NCBI RefSeq assembly: GCF_010906925.1
Contig: NZ_VTVE01000001.1
Coordinates: 372,001-436,000, forward strand
Reading direction: 5' to 3'
Length of the DNA stretch: 64,000 nt
From: Pseudobutyrivibrio xylanivorans
GTDB lineage: Bacteria; Bacillota; Clostridia; Lachnospirales; Lachnospiraceae
Shown here: one piece after another, positions 54,989 through 63,470 of the stretch
How the letters are laid out: the number at the start of each line of letters is the position of its first letter
How positions within the stretch are numbered: the stretch's first letter is position 1
Notes under the pieces: model-generated
What the model saw: only the letters and a program-made list of their open reading frames with translations
Databases searched by the model: none
Told to the model about the DNA's origin: nothing
Made by a program: the position numbers and the translations under genes

Positions 54989-56410
54989 ATGGTAGTACAA
55001 CACAATATGCAGGCAGCTAATGCTTCAAGAATGTTAGGAATAACAACAGGGGATCAGTCAAAGTCAACAGAAAAGCTTTCATCAGGATTTAAAATCAACA
55101 GAGCAGCAGATGATGCAGCAGGGCTTTCAATCTCAGAGAAGATGAGAAAGCAGATTCGAGGTCTTGACCAGGCTTCAACCAATGCGTCAGATGGTATTTC
55201 GGCAGTACAAACCGCCGAGGGTGCCCTTACAGAAGTACACTCAATGCTTCAACGTATGAATGAACTTGCAGTACAGGCAGCGAACGGTACAAACAGTGAG
55301 TCTGATCGTTCTTCAATTCAGGACGAAATTAATCAGCTTACAACTGAAATCGATCGTGTTGCTGAGACAACGAAGTTTAATGAGACATACTTGCTGAAGG
55401 GCGGCAACGGAGATCGAACCGTAAGGGTTTATGCACACGATGCAGGTCTCGTTGGTAGCTTAAGCCAGAACACAACTAAGGCAACATTCCAGATGAGAAA
55501 GCTTGAAATTGGAGACTCATACACAATTGGTGGAACAACATATAAAATTGGTGCTGAAACTGTTAAAGAGGCAATGACAGCATTAAAGATTACATCAGCA
55601 GCATCTTCATCTGATGATAAGATTACAGCTCTTAAAACAGGCGATGTTATTAAAATTGATGGTAAGTCATTTACTATCGATGAGAATGAGACTGATATGG
55701 AACAGTCTCGTATTAAGGCAACAATGATTAATAAGCTTGCTGGAGCTGGTTCTACACTTGAATTCAACGGCCGTGCCGTTACAGTATTCTCTGTAGATGT
55801 AGGTACTGGTGTTAATGGTGTTGATCCAAATAACAAGACACTTATTACAGCAACTGCAGCTTACTTTAGAGTTAAAACAGAGCTCATTGCGGCATCATCT
55901 GTTGGTGCAACAAATACAAGAGCTGCAATTAATGGAGACCCAGATATTGGTGCAACATATGTTAACTTCACCATTACACGTGGCGATGTAATTTCTAAGA
56001 ATACTCTTGTATTCAACTTACATGTTGGTTCAGACGCTGACATGACAAACAAGATTGGTGTTGAAATCGACACAATGGATGCAAAGAGCTTAGGAATTCA
56101 CGGAATGAATGTTTCCGACGATACTGGTAAGGCAGCAACTTATGCTATTGATGCCATTTCAGATGCCTTAGCTAAGGTATCTGCCCAGAGATCCGCACTC
56201 GGTGCTATTCAGAACAGACTAGAACACTCTATTGCCAACCTCGACAATGTAGTTGAGAATACAAATGCAGCTGAATCACGTATCCGTGATACAGATATGG
56301 CTGACGAGATGGTTACATACAGTAAGAATAATATTCTTATGCAGGCAGGCCAATCAATGCTCGCTCAGGCAAATCAGGCAACTCAGGGTGTATTATCTAT
56401 TCTTCAGTAA
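54989..56410 (+). CDS. fliC2: Flagellin (copy 2)
   Basis: Second flagellin, 473 residues, nearly the same as copy 1 in the terminal domains (MVVQHNMQAANASRMLGI; SRIRDTDMADEMVTYSKNNIL) and different in the middle (about 165-365), which is the surface-exposed part. The start follows AGGAGG at the same spacing as copy 1. Codon choice is less biased than in copy 1, especially in the first 80 codons, suggesting lower expression or an older duplication. It has its own SigD promoter and terminator. Confidence 0.96.
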   Translation: MVVQHNMQAANASRMLGITTGDQSKSTEKLSSGFKINRAADDAAGLSISEKMRKQIRGLDQASTNASDGISAVQTAEGALTEVHSMLQRMNELAVQAANGTNSESDRSSIQDEINQLTTEIDRVAETTKFNETYLLKGGNGDRTVRVYAHDAGLVGSLSQNTTKATFQMRKLEIGDSYTIGGTTYKIGAETVKEAMTALKITSAASSSDDKITALKTGDVIKIDGKSFTIDENETDMEQSRIKATMINKLAGAGSTLEFNGRAVTVFSVDVGTGVNGVDPNNKTLITATAAYFRVKTELIAASSVGATNTRAAINGDPDIGATYVNFTITRGDVISKNTLVFNLHVGSDADMTNKIGVEIDTMDAKSLGIHGMNVSDDTGKAATYAIDAISDALAKVSAQRSALGAIQNRLEHSIANLDNVVENTNAAESRIRDTDMADEMVTYSKNNILMQAGQSMLAQANQATQGVLSILQ

Positions 56411-56479
56411 TTAGCGTGGCCAAACGCATTAGTACAAATAGATTTCCAATGATGAAATCTGGTACTATCCACAAAAATT

Positions 56480-56503
56480 GGGTCCCTTCGGGGACCCTTT
56501 TTT
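56480..56503 (+). terminator. Terminator after flagellin 2
   Basis: GGGTCCC-TTCG-GGGACCC with TTTTTT; a stable UUCG tetraloop. Confidence 0.95.
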
Positions 56504-56538
56504 AGCGGGAGTAGGTAGGGCTAGAAGGGGTAATATAC

Positions 56539-56567
56539 TTGATTAAATAGAAGAAAACCCGTATAAT
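56539..56567 (+). promoter_or_regulatory. Sigma-A promoter for apt
   Basis: TTGATT (56539-56544) and TATAAT (56562-56567), spaced 17, about 80 bases before apt. Confidence 0.75.
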
Positions 56568-56653
56568 TGATAAGGATAATATCTTTTTATCCGACTGATG
56601 ATGACACCATCCCCAGAGGAAATACAGGTGTCGCATATAGAAGGAGTTATTAA

Positions 56654-57178
56654 ATGAAAAAAGTAGAAGATTACATAAGAACTATTCCGGATTTTCCAGA
56701 ACCAGGCATTATGTTTAGAGATGTCACAAGCATTCTTCAGGATGCAGAGGGCTTCAAGCTCGCTATCGACGAGATGATTAAGCTTCTCGATGGAGTTGAT
56801 TGTGATGTTATAGCAGGAGCAGAGAGCCGCGGATTTATCTTTGGTGCACCTCTTGCTTACGCACTTGGCAAGCCTTTCGTACTTGTTCGCAAGAAGGGCA
56901 AGCTTCCATGTGAGACAATCGAGAAGACATATGACTTGGAGTATGGTACAGCTACAATCGAGATGCACAAGGATGCTATTAAGCCAGGTCAGAAGGTAGT
57001 TGTAGTCGATGATCTTATCGCTACAGGTGGTACTATTGAGGCAGCATGCCAGCTTATCGAGGAGCTTGGCGGCGAGGTTTCTAAGATCGTATTCCTTATG
57101 GAGCTTGCTGGTCTTAATGGACGTGAGAAGCTTGCAAAGTATGACGTAGCTTCAGTTGTTACTTACGAGGGAAAATAA
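56654..57178 (+). CDS. apt: Adenine phosphoribosyltransferase
   Basis: Salvages adenine to AMP with PRPP. 174 residues. N-terminal YIRTIPDFPEPGIMFRDVT, AGAESRGFIFGAPLAYALGKPFVLVRKKGKLP and the PRPP loop VVVVDDLIATGGT are all characteristic. AAGGAG precedes the ATG. Monocistronic between a consensus promoter and a terminator. Confidence 0.97.
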   Translation: MKKVEDYIRTIPDFPEPGIMFRDVTSILQDAEGFKLAIDEMIKLLDGVDCDVIAGAESRGFIFGAPLAYALGKPFVLVRKKGKLPCETIEKTYDLEYGTATIEMHKDAIKPGQKVVVVDDLIATGGTIEAACQLIEELGGEVSKIVFLMELAGLNGREKLAKYDVASVVTYEGK

Positions 57179-57192
57179 TTACAGATTTTTTA

Positions 57193-57221
57193 GGGTAGTG
57201 CTTTTTAGTACTGCCCTTTTT
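57193..57221 (+). terminator. Terminator after apt
   Basis: GGGTAGTGC pairs with GTACTGCCC (two G-T) around TTTTTA, followed by TTTTT. Confidence 0.85.
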
Positions 57222-57290
57222 ATTTTGCAGGATTAAATATGTGGAGTTTTGAGCAGAAACTCTATTTTGCTATTAGAGGAGTGTTTGTTA

Positions 57291-57971
57291 ATGGAGTTAA
57301 GAAAGATTGCCCATATAAAAACTGGCTTTACACAAAAGTTTGGAATACCTAGACAGAGTGGACTTGTAGATGAAGTGGGGCAGATTATTTTTGAGCCAGA
57401 CTTTAGAGACCCAAACTATATCGAGGGGATATCTGATTACGACTATCTCTGGTTGATTTGGGGATTTTCCAAAAATAAGCCTTTAGAGGGAGCTACAGTT
57501 AGACCCCCTAGACTTGGAGGGCAGAAACACATGGGTGTATTTGCAACCCGTTCTCCATTTCGCCCTAATAACATAGGCCTTTCATCTGTAAGGCTTCTTA
57601 GAGTGGAGCAGGATGAAAAGCTAGGTCCTATACTTTTGGTAAGTGGTGTTGATATGCTAGATGGCACGCCTATTTACGATATTAAGCCATATATTCCATA
57701 TGCGGATGTGCACGAGAAGGCTAGGGGAGGATTTACAGATGACCTGTCAAAGGGCCAGCAGATACAGGTAATATTTCCTGAGGAGCATCTAAATAAGCTT
57801 CCTGTGGTAATTAGAGAATCTGCCATTCAGGTTTTGGCTCAGGATCCAAGAGCTGGCTACGACAGGAATAAGGAGCGAGAGTTTAGACTTTTATATCATG
57901 GATACGACATAGTATTTACCGCCGAGGAGGACAAGCTAGTTGTGACAGATGTGGTGGAATTTAATAAATAA
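57291..57971 (+). CDS. trmO: tRNA (adenine(37)-N6)-methyltransferase TrmO
   Basis: TsaA/TrmO family beta-barrel enzyme that methylates N6 of t6A37 in certain tRNAs with SAM. 226 residues. Family signatures: KFGIPRQSGL, DYDYLWLIWGF, RPPRLGG, GVFATRSPFRPNNIGLSSVRLL and DGTPIYDIKPYIPYADVHEKARGG. The start at 57291 has GAGGAG 10 bases upstream; a start 14 codons earlier would include the ribosome-binding site. Followed by a terminator. Confidence 0.92.
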   Translation: MELRKIAHIKTGFTQKFGIPRQSGLVDEVGQIIFEPDFRDPNYIEGISDYDYLWLIWGFSKNKPLEGATVRPPRLGGQKHMGVFATRSPFRPNNIGLSSVRLLRVEQDEKLGPILLVSGVDMLDGTPIYDIKPYIPYADVHEKARGGFTDDLSKGQQIQVIFPEEHLNKLPVVIRESAIQVLAQDPRAGYDRNKEREFRLLYHGYDIVFTAEEDKLVVTDVVEFNK

Positions 57972-57976
57972 TAGTT

Positions 57977-58021
57977 GGCCAGCAGCCTTTGAGAAGAAGT
58001 CAGGGGCGCTGGTCTTTTTTT
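57977..58021 (+). terminator. Terminator after trmO
   Basis: GGCCAGC pairs with GCTGGTC (one G-T), inner CCT/AGG, followed by a run of seven T. Confidence 0.75.
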
Positions 58022-58087
58022 GTGTTTTTTTGGGGAAAATGCTGCTGGAGATGGTGTGGATTTGTGAGAGATTCGGTGGGCTACTTC

Positions 58088-58116
58088 TTGACAAACAACA
58101 TAATACAACATATACT
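58088..58116 (+). promoter_or_regulatory. Sigma-A promoter for the class II aldolase
   Basis: TTGACA (58088-58093) and TATACT (58111-58116), spaced 17, about 110 bases before the gene. The leader is G/T-rich and without obvious structure. Confidence 0.8.
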
Positions 58117-58226
58117 CAGGTTGTGGATGTGGGATAGTGTGGTTTTGCAATCTGGGTTTGTGTGGGGTTGCACATTTTCTCAAGGACCCATTGTAATCAA
58201 TTGTTTATGTGTTGGGAGGATTTATT

Positions 58227-58967
58227 ATGTTAGATGAAATGAAAATCAAGGAAGAGATTTGTGAGATCGGAAGGCGTATTTACAACAGAAATATGGTGGC
58301 AGCCAATGATGGCAATATCTCTGTAAAGCTAAATGACCATGAGTTTTTATGTACTCCAACTGGTGTGTCTAAGGGATTTATGACACCGGATTACATTTGC
58401 AAGGTGGATGAGAAGGGAAATGTAATTGAGGCCCATGAAGGGTTCAAGCCTTCTTCTGAGATTAAGATGCACATGAGAGTCTATGAGAAGAGACCTGATG
58501 TGGGTTCAGTTGTCCATGCCCATCCTATGTATGGAACAGCATTTGCCATTGCAGGGATTCCACTTACTCAGCCAATTATGCCAGAGGCAGTTATTTCTCT
58601 TGGATGTGTGCCAATAGCAGAGTACGGCACCCCATCAACTATGGAGATTCCGGATAATTTGGAGAAATATTTACCTTATTATGACGCAGTACTTCTTGAA
58701 AATCATGGGGCCCTTACATGGTCAACTGATTTGAATGCAGCGTACATGAAGATGGAGTCGCTAGAGTTCTACGCAGAGCTTTTATACAAGTCCACAATGC
58801 TTGGAGGCCCACAGGAATTTAGTGTGGAGAATATCAAAAAGCTATATAGGATTCGTGGAAAGTTTGGAATGACTGGCAAGCATCCTGCAGATGTTTGCTT
58901 TGACAAGGCTGCATCTGCTAATATAGATAGGACGATGCCAGGCTATGAGTATGATTTTAGCGATTAA
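58227..58967 (+). CDS. Class II aldolase (L-fuculose-phosphate aldolase family)
   Basis: Zinc-dependent aldolase/epimerase of the AraD/FucA family, 246 residues, cleaving sugar 1-phosphates to dihydroxyacetone phosphate and an aldehyde. Visible: NMVAANDGNISVKL, CTPTGVSKG, FKPSSEIKMHM (catalytic Glu), zinc ligands HAHPMYG, and LLENHGALTW. GGGAGGA precedes the ATG; a start 6 codons upstream overlaps it. It is followed 53 bases later by a DeoR regulator, so the pair is probably a small sugar-phosphate operon. The substrate (fuculose, rhamnulose or ribulose phosphate) is inferred only. Confidence 0.88.
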   Translation: MLDEMKIKEEICEIGRRIYNRNMVAANDGNISVKLNDHEFLCTPTGVSKGFMTPDYICKVDEKGNVIEAHEGFKPSSEIKMHMRVYEKRPDVGSVVHAHPMYGTAFAIAGIPLTQPIMPEAVISLGCVPIAEYGTPSTMEIPDNLEKYLPYYDAVLLENHGALTWSTDLNAAYMKMESLEFYAELLYKSTMLGGPQEFSVENIKKLYRIRGKFGMTGKHPADVCFDKAASANIDRTMPGYEYDFSD

Positions 58968-59020
58968 TACTTATGGTTTGGCAGATAGATTATATCAATA
59001 CTTATTATTGGGGAGAAAAT

Positions 59021-59797
59021 ATGGCAGCACTTTCTATTGAACGCAAAAACATTATCCTAGAGAAGCTTAACAGAGAAAAAAAGGTGGTAGTATCGGCTCT
59101 GGCCAGGGAGTTTTCAGTATCAGAGGAGACTATTCGCCGAGATCTTGAGAAGCTTGAAAAAGAAGGATTTGCCATCAAAAGCTACGGCGGAGCTATCCTT
59201 AATGAAGACAATGACAGTGAAATGCCTTTTAAATTGAGGCAGCAGAACAACAAGTCAGGAAAAAAGAAGATAGCCCAGCTTGTGGCAGAGTTAATTAATG
59301 ATGGGGACCATATTTTTGTTGACCCAAGCTCTACCGGAGTGTCTGTCATCAAGGCCTGCGAGGGGAAAAGCAACTTGACGATTTTGACTAATTCGGTGGA
59401 AATTCTTTTGCAGCTATCTGATAGGGATGACTGTGATGTAATTTCTACTGGGGGTGCATTGGTACCAGGATATCTGGCGCTGATTGGACCACAGTGTATA
59501 CAGGCTATTGAATCATTCCACGCAGATGTTGCAATTGTCAGCTGCAAGGGAATTGATTTGGCAAAGGGCGTCACTGATTCTAACCAAATGCTTAGCCAGG
59601 TCAAGCAGAAGATGCTTGGAAGTGCCAGCAAAAAGGTGCTTGCTGTAGATAATAGTAAGTTTGACAAGGTGGCATTTTCTAAGATATGTCCGATTACCGA
59701 TTTTGATGTAGTAGTTACTGACGAGCAGCCATCGGCCCAGTGGATTGAGTATTTTAAAGAACAGGGTGTAAGCCTTTTATATCCGGATTCTAATTAA
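59021..59797 (+). CDS. DeoR family transcriptional regulator
   Basis: Sugar-phosphate-responsive repressor, 258 residues. N-terminal winged helix with ERKNIILEKLNREKKVVVSALAREFSVSEETIRRDLEKLEKEG (recognition helix included) and SYGGAIL; C-terminal DeoR sensor domain with IFVDPSSTGVSV, LTILTNSVEI, STGGALVPGY and VAIVSCKGI. GGGGAG precedes ATG 59021; an upstream ATG (58973) has no site. It probably controls the preceding aldolase and perhaps unlinked sugar genes. Confidence 0.92.
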   Translation: MAALSIERKNIILEKLNREKKVVVSALAREFSVSEETIRRDLEKLEKEGFAIKSYGGAILNEDNDSEMPFKLRQQNNKSGKKKIAQLVAELINDGDHIFVDPSSTGVSVIKACEGKSNLTILTNSVEILLQLSDRDDCDVISTGGALVPGYLALIGPQCIQAIESFHADVAIVSCKGIDLAKGVTDSNQMLSQVKQKMLGSASKKVLAVDNSKFDKVAFSKICPITDFDVVVTDEQPSAQWIEYFKEQGVSLLYPDSN

Positions 59798-59843
59798 CAA
59801 TTAAAAAACTATACTTTGATACTTATGGACATGTGTAGTAAAA

Positions 59844-59872
59844 TTGTGGTTAAATCCGGCTGAAAGTATTAT
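59844..59872 (+). promoter_or_regulatory. Promoter for the GNAT gene
   Basis: TTGTGG (59844-59849) and TATTAT (59867-59872), spaced 17. Confidence 0.55.
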
Positions 59873-59935
59873 GTAATTATAGGGAATAATTGGGAGCCGA
59901 AACTTATAGAATTACACCATTACAGGAGGACAGAG

Positions 59936-60394
59936 ATGATTGACTACAGAATTGCAACACTAAAGGACATTGATTTATTAACAACATCTAGGATAGAGGT
60001 TTTAAGGGCTGCCAATAAGCTTGATGATTCAGTTGATATGACTGAGGTGGAGAGGGAGTCTAGAGTGTATTATGAGAAGGCTCTGGCGGACGACAGCCAT
60101 GTTGCGATTTTAGTAATGGATGATGATAAATTTGTAGGCGCAGGTGGTGTGAGCTTTTATACCGTGATGCCTACATATCACAATTCAACAGGCAAGAAGG
60201 CATATATCATGAATATGTATACTAACCCTGATTATCGTAGAAAGGGCATAGCTATTAAGACTCTTGAGATGCTAGTAAATGAAGCAAAAAAGAGGGGAAT
60301 TAAGGAAATAACTCTCGAGGCTACTGATATGGGAAGACCTCTGTATGAGAAATACGGATTTACGGATATGCCATCTGAGATGGAGCTAATTTAA
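59936..60394 (+). CDS. GNAT family N-acetyltransferase
   Basis: Acetyl-CoA-dependent acyltransferase of 152 residues. The acetyl-CoA loop is TNPDYRRKGIAIKTLEMLV (R-x-x-G-x-A), followed by ITLEATDMGRPLYEKYGF. N-terminal part IATLKDIDLLTTSRIEVLRAANK is typical of small GNATs. AGGAGGACA precedes the ATG. Acceptor substrate unknown. It lies upstream of the Tet(M)-like gene, which has its own promoter. Confidence 0.88.
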   Translation: MIDYRIATLKDIDLLTTSRIEVLRAANKLDDSVDMTEVERESRVYYEKALADDSHVAILVMDDDKFVGAGGVSFYTVMPTYHNSTGKKAYIMNMYTNPDYRRKGIAIKTLEMLVNEAKKRGIKEITLEATDMGRPLYEKYGFTDMPSEMELI

Positions 60395-60407
60395 TTTTAT
60401 ATAAGTG

Positions 60408-60436
60408 TTGGTGAAATCGAGTATTTAGATTATAAT
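60408..60436 (+). promoter_or_regulatory. Sigma-A promoter for the leader peptide and GTPase-nuclease
   Basis: TTGGTG (60408-60413) and TATAAT (60431-60436), spaced 17; the leader peptide begins 35 bases after the -10. Confidence 0.75.
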
Positions 60437-60470
60437 GATTCATAGAAAATTTAAATCACAGGAGGCTAAG

Positions 60471-60506
60471 ATGAAGCTTACTATCTGTGGTTGGAGGCTA
60501 GGATGA
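60471..60506 (+). CDS. 11-residue leader peptide overlapping the GTPase-nuclease start
   Basis: ATG at 60471 is preceded by an ideal AGGAGG and encodes MKLTICGWRLG with a TGA at 60504-60506, which overlaps the ATG (60503) of the next gene as ATGA. The peptide codons contain the ribosome-binding site of the main gene. A ribosome that stalls or finishes here would directly affect initiation downstream. Whether the peptide itself matters is unknown; known tet(M) genes also have a leader peptide, but a different one. Confidence 0.55.
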   Translation: MKLTICGWRLG

Positions 60507-63073
60507 ATTTTACTTGGGGAATTCTTGCTCATGTAGATGCGGGCAAGACCACTCTTTCAGAATCGATTTTGTTTAACGCGAAAGCTATTGCGTCGCTAGG
60601 TCGAGTAGACCATGGCGACGCTTTTTTGGATACAGATATGCAGGAGAAAAATAGGGGAATTACTATTTTTTCAAAGCCTGCAGTTTTTTCTTATGGCGCA
60701 AATGAGATGACACTTCTTGATACTCCGGGGCATGTGGATTTTGCAACTGAGACGGAGCGAGCTCTCTGGGCACTAGATGGAGCAATCCTTCTTATAAGCG
60801 GTACAGATGGTGTGCAGCCACATACTAAGACTCTGTTTTCCCTTCTTAAAAAATTTCAGATTCCAACAATCATTTTCGTTAATAAAATGGATATGGAAAA
60901 TGCCGGGGCTGATAGTTTGATTGCAAATATAAAATCAGAGTTGGCTGATAACTGTGTAGAACTTGCAGACAAGGAAGCCATCGCATCTGAAAGTGAAGCG
61001 GCCATGGAGGAGTACTTTGAGACAGGAAGTATTTCTGATGCCACTGTTGCAGAGCTATTTAATTCTAGAAAAATTTATCCTATATTGTTTGGCTCGGCCC
61101 TAAAAAATGATGGAGTTGATGAGCTGCTTTCATTTATGTCTCTTATGGCCAGTGAAAATCAGGATAGAATGAAGGTCAGAGAATCAGAGGATTTTGGAGC
61201 TAGAGTTTACAAGATAGAAAGCCTAGGCAGAGATAGCAGACTGACATTTACTAAAATCACAAGTGGTTCTATTAAGGTAAAAGATGTATTACCAAATGGA
61301 GAAAAGGTAGACCAGATTAGAGTATATTCTGGCAATAAATATGAGCAGGTGGATGAGGCAAAAGCTTTTGATATAGTGGCACTGGTAGGTCCAAAGGATA
61401 CATTTGCCGGCCAGGGACTTGGCGTGGAAAATGACAGAGAAGAGCTTAGCCTTACTCCGGTTTTGCAGTATCAGATTTCATTTTTAGATGATACGATTCC
61501 AAGAGTGGCGTTTCCAAATCTTATGAATCTTAACCAGGAGGACCCATCACTAAATGTGACCTGGGATGCAAGCTTAGAGCAGATTAAAATCAATTTGATG
61601 GGGCAGGTTCAGACTGAGATTTTGACCCAAAGAATTGAAAACGAGCTTTCTTACAAAGTGGAATTTGTAGAATGTGGTGTGCTTTATAAGGAGACTATTG
61701 CAGCAGCTGTTGAGGGAGTAGGTCATTTTGAGCCACTTCGCCATTACGCGGAGGCTCACATTTTAATGGAGCCCCTTGAGCCGGGTAGTGGAATTCAGGT
61801 GGAGGCCAATGTGTCAACAGATGAGCTAGCCATTAATTGGCAGAGACTTATAGAGACTCATATTTTAGAAAAGGAACATGTGGGAGTCGCCATTGGAGCT
61901 CCTATTACGGATATAAAATTTACAATTGTTGGAGGTAGAGCCCATATTAAACATACAGAGGGAGGCGATTTTAGAGAGGCCACATATCGTGCTATCAGGC
62001 AGGGGCTGATGGAGGCAGGAACGAAGGTGCTTGAGCCTTATTTCAAATTTGAGATCGCGGTGCCAGGGAATATGATTGGCCGCGTCATGACAGATATACA
62101 AAATATGAATGGTACATTTGATGCTCCCGATGAAGCTGATGGAGTTTCTATTCTTGTAGGTCGCGCGCCAGCTAGCACTATTAGAAATTATCAGGTTCAG
62201 CTTGCAACATTTACAAAGGGGGAGGGTAGAATATCCCTGATTTATGATGGTTATGATGCTTGTCACAATGAGGCAGAGGTAATCGAAGCGTCCGGATATA
62301 ATCCAGATGAAGATGTAGATAATCCAGCTGCATCAGTTTTTTGCAGCCATGGTGCTGGAGATATTGTGCCTTGGTATGAGGTAAAGGAAAAGTGTCATGT
62401 GCCATGTATGGTTGATAAAAATGCCACACAGGATTTTGACGAGATTCCAACAAAGCGCATGAATCACGGCGTGGATGAGTGGCTTGATCCAGATGAGATA
62501 GATAAGATTCTTCATATGGCAACCCACAGTAATCACGGCAAGAATCCTAAAAAAGGCTGGCATTATGGCGATGGAGATAGAGTTCGCCGCGTTGACTCGG
62601 ATTATGTTTACAAGGCGCCAAAGGAGATAAAGGCCAAGGAAAAATATCTTTTGGTGGATGGATACAATCTGATTTATGCATGGCCAGAGCTGAAGGAAGT
62701 TTTGGATGTGAATCTAGATGGAGCCAGAGGAAAGCTTCTTGATATTCTTAGCAACTATAAGGCCATGACGGATTATAACGTAATTGCGGTATTTGATGCC
62801 TATAGAGTAAAGGGGCACGAGGTCACAGCTTCTGACTATTTAAACATCCATCAGGTATTTACTGCGGAGGCTCAGACTGCAGATGCTTATATTGAGCGCT
62901 TTACCCATGAACATGGCAAAAAATACGATATCACTGTTGTCACTTCAGATGGACTGGAGCAGGTCATTATCCGAGGTGCAGGAGCAAGACTTATTTCCTC
63001 CAGAGAATTTATCCAGGAAGTGGAGAAAAAAGCTGTAGAGCTGAGAAATATGTACGATATCGAAATGGACTAG
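60503..63073 (+). CDS. Tet(M)/EF-G-like translational GTPase fused to YacP/Rae1-like NYN nuclease
   Basis: An 856-residue fusion. The N-terminal part (about 1-600) is a translational GTPase of the ribosomal-protection type: G1 AHVDAGKTTL, G2 NRGITI, G3 DTPGHVDF, G4 NKMD, then EF-G-like domains II-V. The domain IV tip, near residue 482, reads HTEGGDF instead of the SPVS-containing loop of Tet(M), so tetracycline resistance is doubtful. A linker with Cys/His residues leads to a C-terminal NYN domain (about 712-856) with LLVDGYNLIYAWPEL, AVFDAYR, TADAYIERF and VVTSDGLEQ, the acidic site of YacP/Rae1. Rae1 of Bacillus cleaves mRNA in the ribosomal A site. Start chosen by GGAGG 5 bases upstream. 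A ribosome rescue or mRNA-cleavage role is inference. Confidence 0.88.
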   Translation: MNFTWGILAHVDAGKTTLSESILFNAKAIASLGRVDHGDAFLDTDMQEKNRGITIFSKPAVFSYGANEMTLLDTPGHVDFATETERALWALDGAILLISGTDGVQPHTKTLFSLLKKFQIPTIIFVNKMDMENAGADSLIANIKSELADNCVELADKEAIASESEAAMEEYFETGSISDATVAELFNSRKIYPILFGSALKNDGVDELLSFMSLMASENQDRMKVRESEDFGARVYKIESLGRDSRLTFTKITSGSIKVKDVLPNGEKVDQIRVYSGNKYEQVDEAKAFDIVALVGPKDTFAGQGLGVENDREELSLTPVLQYQISFLDDTIPRVAFPNLMNLNQEDPSLNVTWDASLEQIKINLMGQVQTEILTQRIENELSYKVEFVECGVLYKETIAAAVEGVGHFEPLRHYAEAHILMEPLEPGSGIQVEANVSTDELAINWQRLIETHILEKEHVGVAIGAPITDIKFTIVGGRAHIKHTEGGDFREATYRAIRQGLMEAGTKVLEPYFKFEIAVPGNMIGRVMTDIQNMNGTFDAPDEADGVSILVGRAPASTIRNYQVQLATFTKGEGRISLIYDGYDACHNEAEVIEASGYNPDEDVDNPAASVFCSHGAGDIVPWYEVKEKCHVPCMVDKNATQDFDEIPTKRMNHGVDEWLDPDEIDKILHMATHSNHGKNPKKGWHYGDGDRVRRVDSDYVYKAPKEIKAKEKYLLVDGYNLIYAWPELKEVLDVNLDGARGKLLDILSNYKAMTDYNVIAVFDAYRVKGHEVTASDYLNIHQVFTAEAQTADAYIERFTHEHGKKYDITVVTSDGLEQVIIRGAGARLISSREFIQEVEKKAVELRNMYDIEMD

Positions 63074-63081
63074 GGGGACGT

Positions 63082-63114
63082 AGAGTGTGTTGTGTATGCA
63101 GCACACTCTTTTTT
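63082..63114 (+). terminator. Terminator after the GTPase-nuclease gene
   Basis: AGAGTGTG pairs with CACACTCT, followed by TTTTT. Confidence 0.88.
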
Positions 63115-63230
63115 GATGCTTTCATGGGAAAATGAATCAATAGGGAAGGATTAAACAAAAAGAGTTAGACAAGACTAACGGGAAGTAGTAATATGAAATC
63201 AGCAAAAAACTAATAGGGAGGAATTGAAAT

Positions 63231-63422
63231 ATGGGACTTTTTAAAAAGATAATGAATCAAACAAGAAAGCCACAAGGATTTCTTGGAGGAATGATGCTTG
63301 ATGGAATGAAATGTCACACTGTCAACGAAATCGAAAGTGCACTTTCAGTGGCAGGTTTTTCAAAGATAAAGACAGATCGTCACGAAAGCAAACCTTGGGT
63401 TACTGTAATCGCCAAGAAGTAA
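63231..63422 (+). CDS. 63-residue protein resembling the two ends of a methyltransferase
   Basis: A short ORF with a good ribosome-binding site (GGGAGGAA). The first part, MGLFKKIMNQTRKPQGFLGGMMLDGMK, resembles the N-terminus of small class I SAM-methyltransferases of Clostridia, and the last part, IESALSVAGFSKIKTDRHESKPWVTVIAKK, resembles their C-terminal strands. The SAM-binding core that should lie between (about 140 residues) is missing, without frameshift. It may be a deletion remnant that is still translated, or a real small protein. A methyltransferase gene follows 48 bases later. Confidence 0.6.
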   Translation: MGLFKKIMNQTRKPQGFLGGMMLDGMKCHTVNEIESALSVAGFSKIKTDRHESKPWVTVIAKK

Positions 63423-63470
63423 TTTTTTTAGGAAAAAGTTTGGGTCAATTTATAAACTTATGGAGGCTAT

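Noticed and set aside
60503-63073. Tetracycline resistance gene of mobile origin
   Set aside because: No flanking mobile element, the tip loop is unlike Tet(M), and the NYN fusion points to a chromosomal translation factor.
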